From assembly GCA_023389575.1 (NCBI GenBank), contig JAEWEG010000004.1:1-62386 (forward strand): a DNA stretch of 62,386 nt, read 5' to 3'. This DNA comes from Chloroflexota bacterium. Its GTDB lineage: Bacteria > Chloroflexota > Chloroflexia > Thermomicrobiales > UBA6265. The notes below the pieces were generated by a model. The model was not told where the DNA came from, searched no databases, and worked only from the letters and a program-made list of their open reading frames with translations. The position numbers and the translations under genes were made by a program. Positions 60,145 to 62,386 of the stretch are shown here, one piece after another; positions within the stretch are counted from its first letter, which is position 1; each line of letters begins with the position of its first letter.

Positions 60145-61896
60145 TTACGAGGACGACTGCTGCGCGTCGAAGGTCGACTGATACGCGTCCAGGTAGTCGG
60201 CGAATCCCATCGCGTCCAGTTGGCCGAGGTAGTTTTCCCACTCCGCCTCGACATCGCCCTGGCCGGTGACCCAGCTCGCGAACTGTTGCTTCACGAACGG
60301 CACGATGGTGGTTTGCACCTCGGCCACCAGCGCCACCTGCTCCTCCGTGAAGAACATGGGCGGCAGCCACATTTCGGCCGGTTGGCGATAGGGCGAGAGG
60401 GTCTCCTCAGTGATCACGTCGAGATTCGTGTCCCGCAGCGACGGATCGGCCAGCTTCTCGCCGAACCGCACCCGGCTCGACCGGAACGATGGCCCGGTCT
60501 GGATCCAGCCTTCCGACTTCGGCTGGTCCACCGGCTCACCCGGTATCCCGGCCCAGATCGCCTGCTCGCCGTCGATGCCTTCCTCGCCTTCCGTCGCCCA
60601 TCGCCAACTGGTGCCCAGCGAGCCCTGCACGTTGCGCATGGTCGTTTCCAGGTCGTACAGGCCATCCGCCCACTTGAAGGCGAGTTCCGGATCCTTGCAC
60701 TTGTCGGTGATGATGAAGTTTCCGCTCGCATAGGGGAGGTACGGGTTGTACGGCGAGATTTGCGTGCCGTCCGGCCCGGCGAATGGCGCGGCCAGCTTGT
60801 ACTCCGCCCAGCGGCCGCTCGGGTCGTTCGGGTCCCACTGGACGAAGACGCCCCACGACCCGCCGACCGCCACACCCACGGTGGTCGGCCCCTCGCCGCT
60901 GGTCTTGGCCACCAGCTGTTCCGCCGTCTGCGTGAACGACTCGGGGTCGATCAGGCCCTCGGCGAAAAGGCGAGCCAGGTACTTGACGCCTTCCCGCCAG
61001 CCGTCCGTGCGGTACGACGCCGTCACGGTCCCATCCTGGTTGAACAGGTACGGCTCCCCCGGGTTGAACACGAACGAGTTCATCAGGGTCAGGTCCAGCT
61101 CGTTGTTCCAGGAATTGATGCAGGTTGCCAATGGCCACTCATCGGCTTCCCCGTTGCCGTTGGGGTCCTGCTCCTTGAAGGCCTTCAGCACCTCGTGGAG
61201 TTCCTCGGTGGTGGTCGGCATTTCCAGGCCAAGCGCGTCGAGCCACGGCTGGTAGATGAACAGCTTTCGGTCCTGGGCGCAGTGGAAGCAGTCGTTGACG
61301 TAAGGAAGCGAGTAGATGTTGCCATCGGTGGCGGTGACCACGTCCAGCGAGAGGGGATACTGCTCGACCACCCGCTTGAACTCGATCGCGTGCTGGTCGA
61401 TCAGGTCATTGAGCGGCAGGAACACGCCCAGGCCGCCATAGAGCTGTTGCACCGCTGGCGCGGGGTTGAACGACATCAGCACCTCGGCGTAGTCGCCGCT
61501 CACCAGCCGCACGTTGAGGCCGGTCTGCGCCTCGTCCTCGGGCACCACCTGCCATTCCACGTGGACGTTCGTCCTGTCCTCGTACCAGCGGGTGAATTCG
61601 TTGTCCTCGTACTCGAAGCTGCCGACACTCGAGTTCGACGGCACGAGCACCTGGAGCGTGACCTTCTCGTCCGACAGCGGGAAGGTGCCGTTGACCTGGT
61701 CTTCGCCCAGGGCGTTGAAGTCGACTTCGGCTCCGGCCCCGGCCGGTGAGGCGGCGGGTGAGGCATCCTGGGCCATCGCCGCCAGCCGGGTGGCGGCGGT
61801 CGCCGAAAGCCCCATCGCCATCGCGCCGGCCACGAAACCGCGACGCGACGCCTCCCGGTCAGTCAACCCTTCGCGAGTACTGGTGGTCGATTTCAT
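60145..61896 (-). CDS. Tat-exported solute-binding protein, LipO/family 1 type
   Basis: The 583-residue protein is an extracellular sugar-binding protein of the LipO/SBP_bac_1 group that partners LplB/LplC permeases. A twin-arginine signal (ASRRGFVAGAMAMGLSATAATRLAAMAQ) is followed by a DASPAASPAG linker. The mature part contains TNVHVEWQVVPEDEAQTGLNVRLVSGDYAEV, a calcium-loop-like DPNGNGEADEW near residue 240, SYRTDGWREGVKYLARLFAEGLIDPESF and a C-terminal TIVPFVKQQFASWV motif, all typical of this family. ATG 61896 has GGGAGGG 4-7 nt upstream. It is the first gene of the locus. An 11-bp inverted repeat at 61991-62023 upstream could be its operator. Confidence 0.92.
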   Translation of the reverse strand: MKSTTSTREGLTDREASRRGFVAGAMAMGLSATAATRLAAMAQDASPAASPAGAGAEVDFNALGEDQVNGTFPLSDEKVTLQVLVPSNSSVGSFEYEDNEFTRWYEDRTNVHVEWQVVPEDEAQTGLNVRLVSGDYAEVLMSFNPAPAVQQLYGGLGVFLPLNDLIDQHAIEFKRVVEQYPLSLDVVTATDGNIYSLPYVNDCFHCAQDRKLFIYQPWLDALGLEMPTTTEELHEVLKAFKEQDPNGNGEADEWPLATCINSWNNELDLTLMNSFVFNPGEPYLFNQDGTVTASYRTDGWREGVKYLARLFAEGLIDPESFTQTAEQLVAKTSGEGPTTVGVAVGGSWGVFVQWDPNDPSGRWAEYKLAAPFAGPDGTQISPYNPYLPYASGNFIITDKCKDPELAFKWADGLYDLETTMRNVQGSLGTSWRWATEGEEGIDGEQAIWAGIPGEPVDQPKSEGWIQTGPSFRSSRVRFGEKLADPSLRDTNLDVITEETLSPYRQPAEMWLPPMFFTEEQVALVAEVQTTIVPFVKQQFASWVTGQGDVEAEWENYLGQLDAMGFADYLDAYQSTFDAQQSSS

Positions 61897-61990
61897 GGGT
61901 CCCTCCCTGGGTTCGGACGTCCCTGGTGGACGCTCCGATTACGCGGTCCGCCTGCACCGGTGCCGTGGCGTGGGAGCCAGTGGCGACGGT

Positions 61991-62023
61991 TGGAGGACAA
62001 AACATGGTGTGGTTTGTCCTCCA
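61991..62023. promoter_or_regulatory. Inverted repeat, candidate operator of the LipO gene
   Basis: TGGAGGACAAA (61991-62001) and its exact complement (62013-62023) are separated by 11 nt. It lies 95-127 nt upstream of the LipO-like ATG, a plausible regulator-binding position. The cognate factor is unknown. Confidence 0.5.
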
Positions 62024-62248
62024 TCCTATCACCGCGCCAACGCCGGCCGCTTCGCGTCCTCGCGCGAGCCATGTTCGCGATGCGTGGCGCGGTCCGAGGG
62101 ATCGCTGGCGACTACCTTCCGTCTGGCGTGTGCCTGTTCCGCGTGCGTGCCAGGACGGGCGTCGAAACCCCGTTTCCGCCCTCGAAATGGCGCGGCGAGG
62201 CCGCTGGCCGCGCTAACCCTCTGACTGGCCTGGAGTGGGTTTCGCCGG

Positions 62249-62277
62249 TTGACCCTGCCCGTTAAAATCGGTATCAT
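62249..62277 (+). promoter_or_regulatory. Plus-strand sigma-70 promoter at the window edge
   Basis: TTGACC at 62249-62254 and TATCAT at 62272-62277 with exactly 17 nt between them. Predicted start near 62284, beside the LexA-type palindrome. Confidence 0.75.
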
Positions 62278-62289
62278 TAGCAAGAAATT

Positions 62290-62303
62290 CGAACAGATGT
62301 TCG
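62290..62303. promoter_or_regulatory. LexA (SOS) box
   Basis: CGAACA-GA-TGTTCG is a perfect palindrome that matches the Gram-positive LexA consensus CGAAC-N4-GTTCG. It overlaps the predicted transcription start at about 62284 and lies 5 nt before the first possible start codon of the frame at the right edge. Confidence 0.65.
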
Positions 62304-62307
62304 CACC

Positions 62308-62386
62308 GTGGCGCATCAGGACGAACCCGTTTTTCGACCACCGATGATGCACAATGGCACGGACAACGCCCTGTTCTCGCGTTTCA
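62308..62386 (+). CDS. Truncated reading frame under a LexA box (5' end only)
   Basis: From the GTG at 62308 a frame stays open to the window edge for 26 codons (VAHQDEPVFRPPMMHN and on). In-frame ATG codons at 62344 and 62347 are alternatives. No ribosome site is visible; with a transcription start near 62284 the leader would be very short. Too little is present to name a function. The LexA-type box makes an SOS-regulated gene a fair expectation. Confidence 0.35.
   Translation, partial: MAHQDEPVFRPPMMHNGTDNALFSRF

Larger units (their letters stand above)
61897..62386. other. Right-edge intergenic region with regulatory sites
   Basis: I found no complete gene. The region holds an 11-bp inverted repeat (61991-62023), a plus-strand promoter (62249-62277), a LexA-type box (62290-62303) and the start of a truncated reading frame (62308). 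An opposite-strand 107-codon frame at 62029-62352 has unlikely composition. Confidence 0.6.

Noticed and set aside
60004..61749. 581-codon plus-strand frame opposite the LipO-like gene
   Set aside because: Antisense shadow; Val/Arg/His-rich without family features, and the minus strand has a Tat signal and binding-protein motifs.
1..62386. CRISPR arrays, insertion sequences, prophage genes, rRNA or tRNA
   Set aside because: I saw no regularly spaced repeats, transposase or integrase motifs, or tRNA/rRNA signatures. A tRNAscan-SE and CRISPR finder run would settle it.

Overview
The window looks like chromosome of a high-GC bacterium, most likely a Chloroflexota member near Thermomicrobia/Sphaerobacter. 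The basis is indirect: very high GC with strong G/C third positions, frequent GTG/TTG starts behind GGAG-type ribosome sites, Tat-exported solute-binding proteins, and exported proteins with (D/E)ASPAASP-like low-complexity linkers behind the signal peptide or at the C terminus. I saw no rRNA, tRNA, CRISPR array, transposase or phage gene.

Left part (1-22.8 kb) is mainly carbohydrate and sugar-acid catabolism. After a small membrane protein, a threonine dehydratase-like enzyme and an MFS transporter comes a minus-strand operon: LacI regulator, binding protein, two permeases and a fused double ATPase of the peptide/oligosaccharide ABC class. A GH35 beta-galactosidase diverges from it across a perfect 12-bp LacI-type operator. 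Next is an aldarate locus: kdgD, a second peptide-type ABC importer without its own ATPase, gudD and an RpiR regulator. GudD and KdgD would together convert glucarate to 2,5-dioxopentanoate. A D-2-hydroxyacid dehydrogenase and an amidohydrolase follow.

The middle (22.8-46.4 kb) is mixed: an 1148-residue polytopic membrane protein, a secreted protein, threonine synthase, an Mrr-type nuclease with a zinc ribbon, an M20 peptidase, a MarR/flavodoxin divergent pair with palindromic operators, and an RDD protein. Then come three genes carrying homologous cupredoxin domains, one fused to a PQQ-type beta-propeller. A receptor-like protein with a SnoaL-fold cytoplasmic domain heads a plus-strand group with YihY, a WYL-like protein and topoisomerase IB. 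An XRE-STAND-TPR regulator, a YHS protein and a Fes-like esterase complete this part.

The right part (46.5-62.4 kb) holds an S9 peptidase, three ABC export-type modules (NatAB-like, a second ABC-2 pair, a DevA/HrtA-like ATPase with FtsX-like permease), a VOC protein, an EamA transporter and a D-threonine aldolase-like enzyme. It ends with a third sugar importer (LplB/LplC/LipO type) and, at the edge, a promoter carrying a Gram-positive-type LexA box ahead of a truncated reading frame.

All three importer loci have a strong hairpin between the binding-protein gene and the permease genes, and most gene ends carry clear hairpin terminators. Many starts were moved from the longest reading frame to the codon supported by a ribosome-binding site. 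The most unusual items are the receptor-SnoaL fusion, the PQQ propeller-cupredoxin fusion with its paralogues, and the Mrr-zinc-ribbon nuclease.
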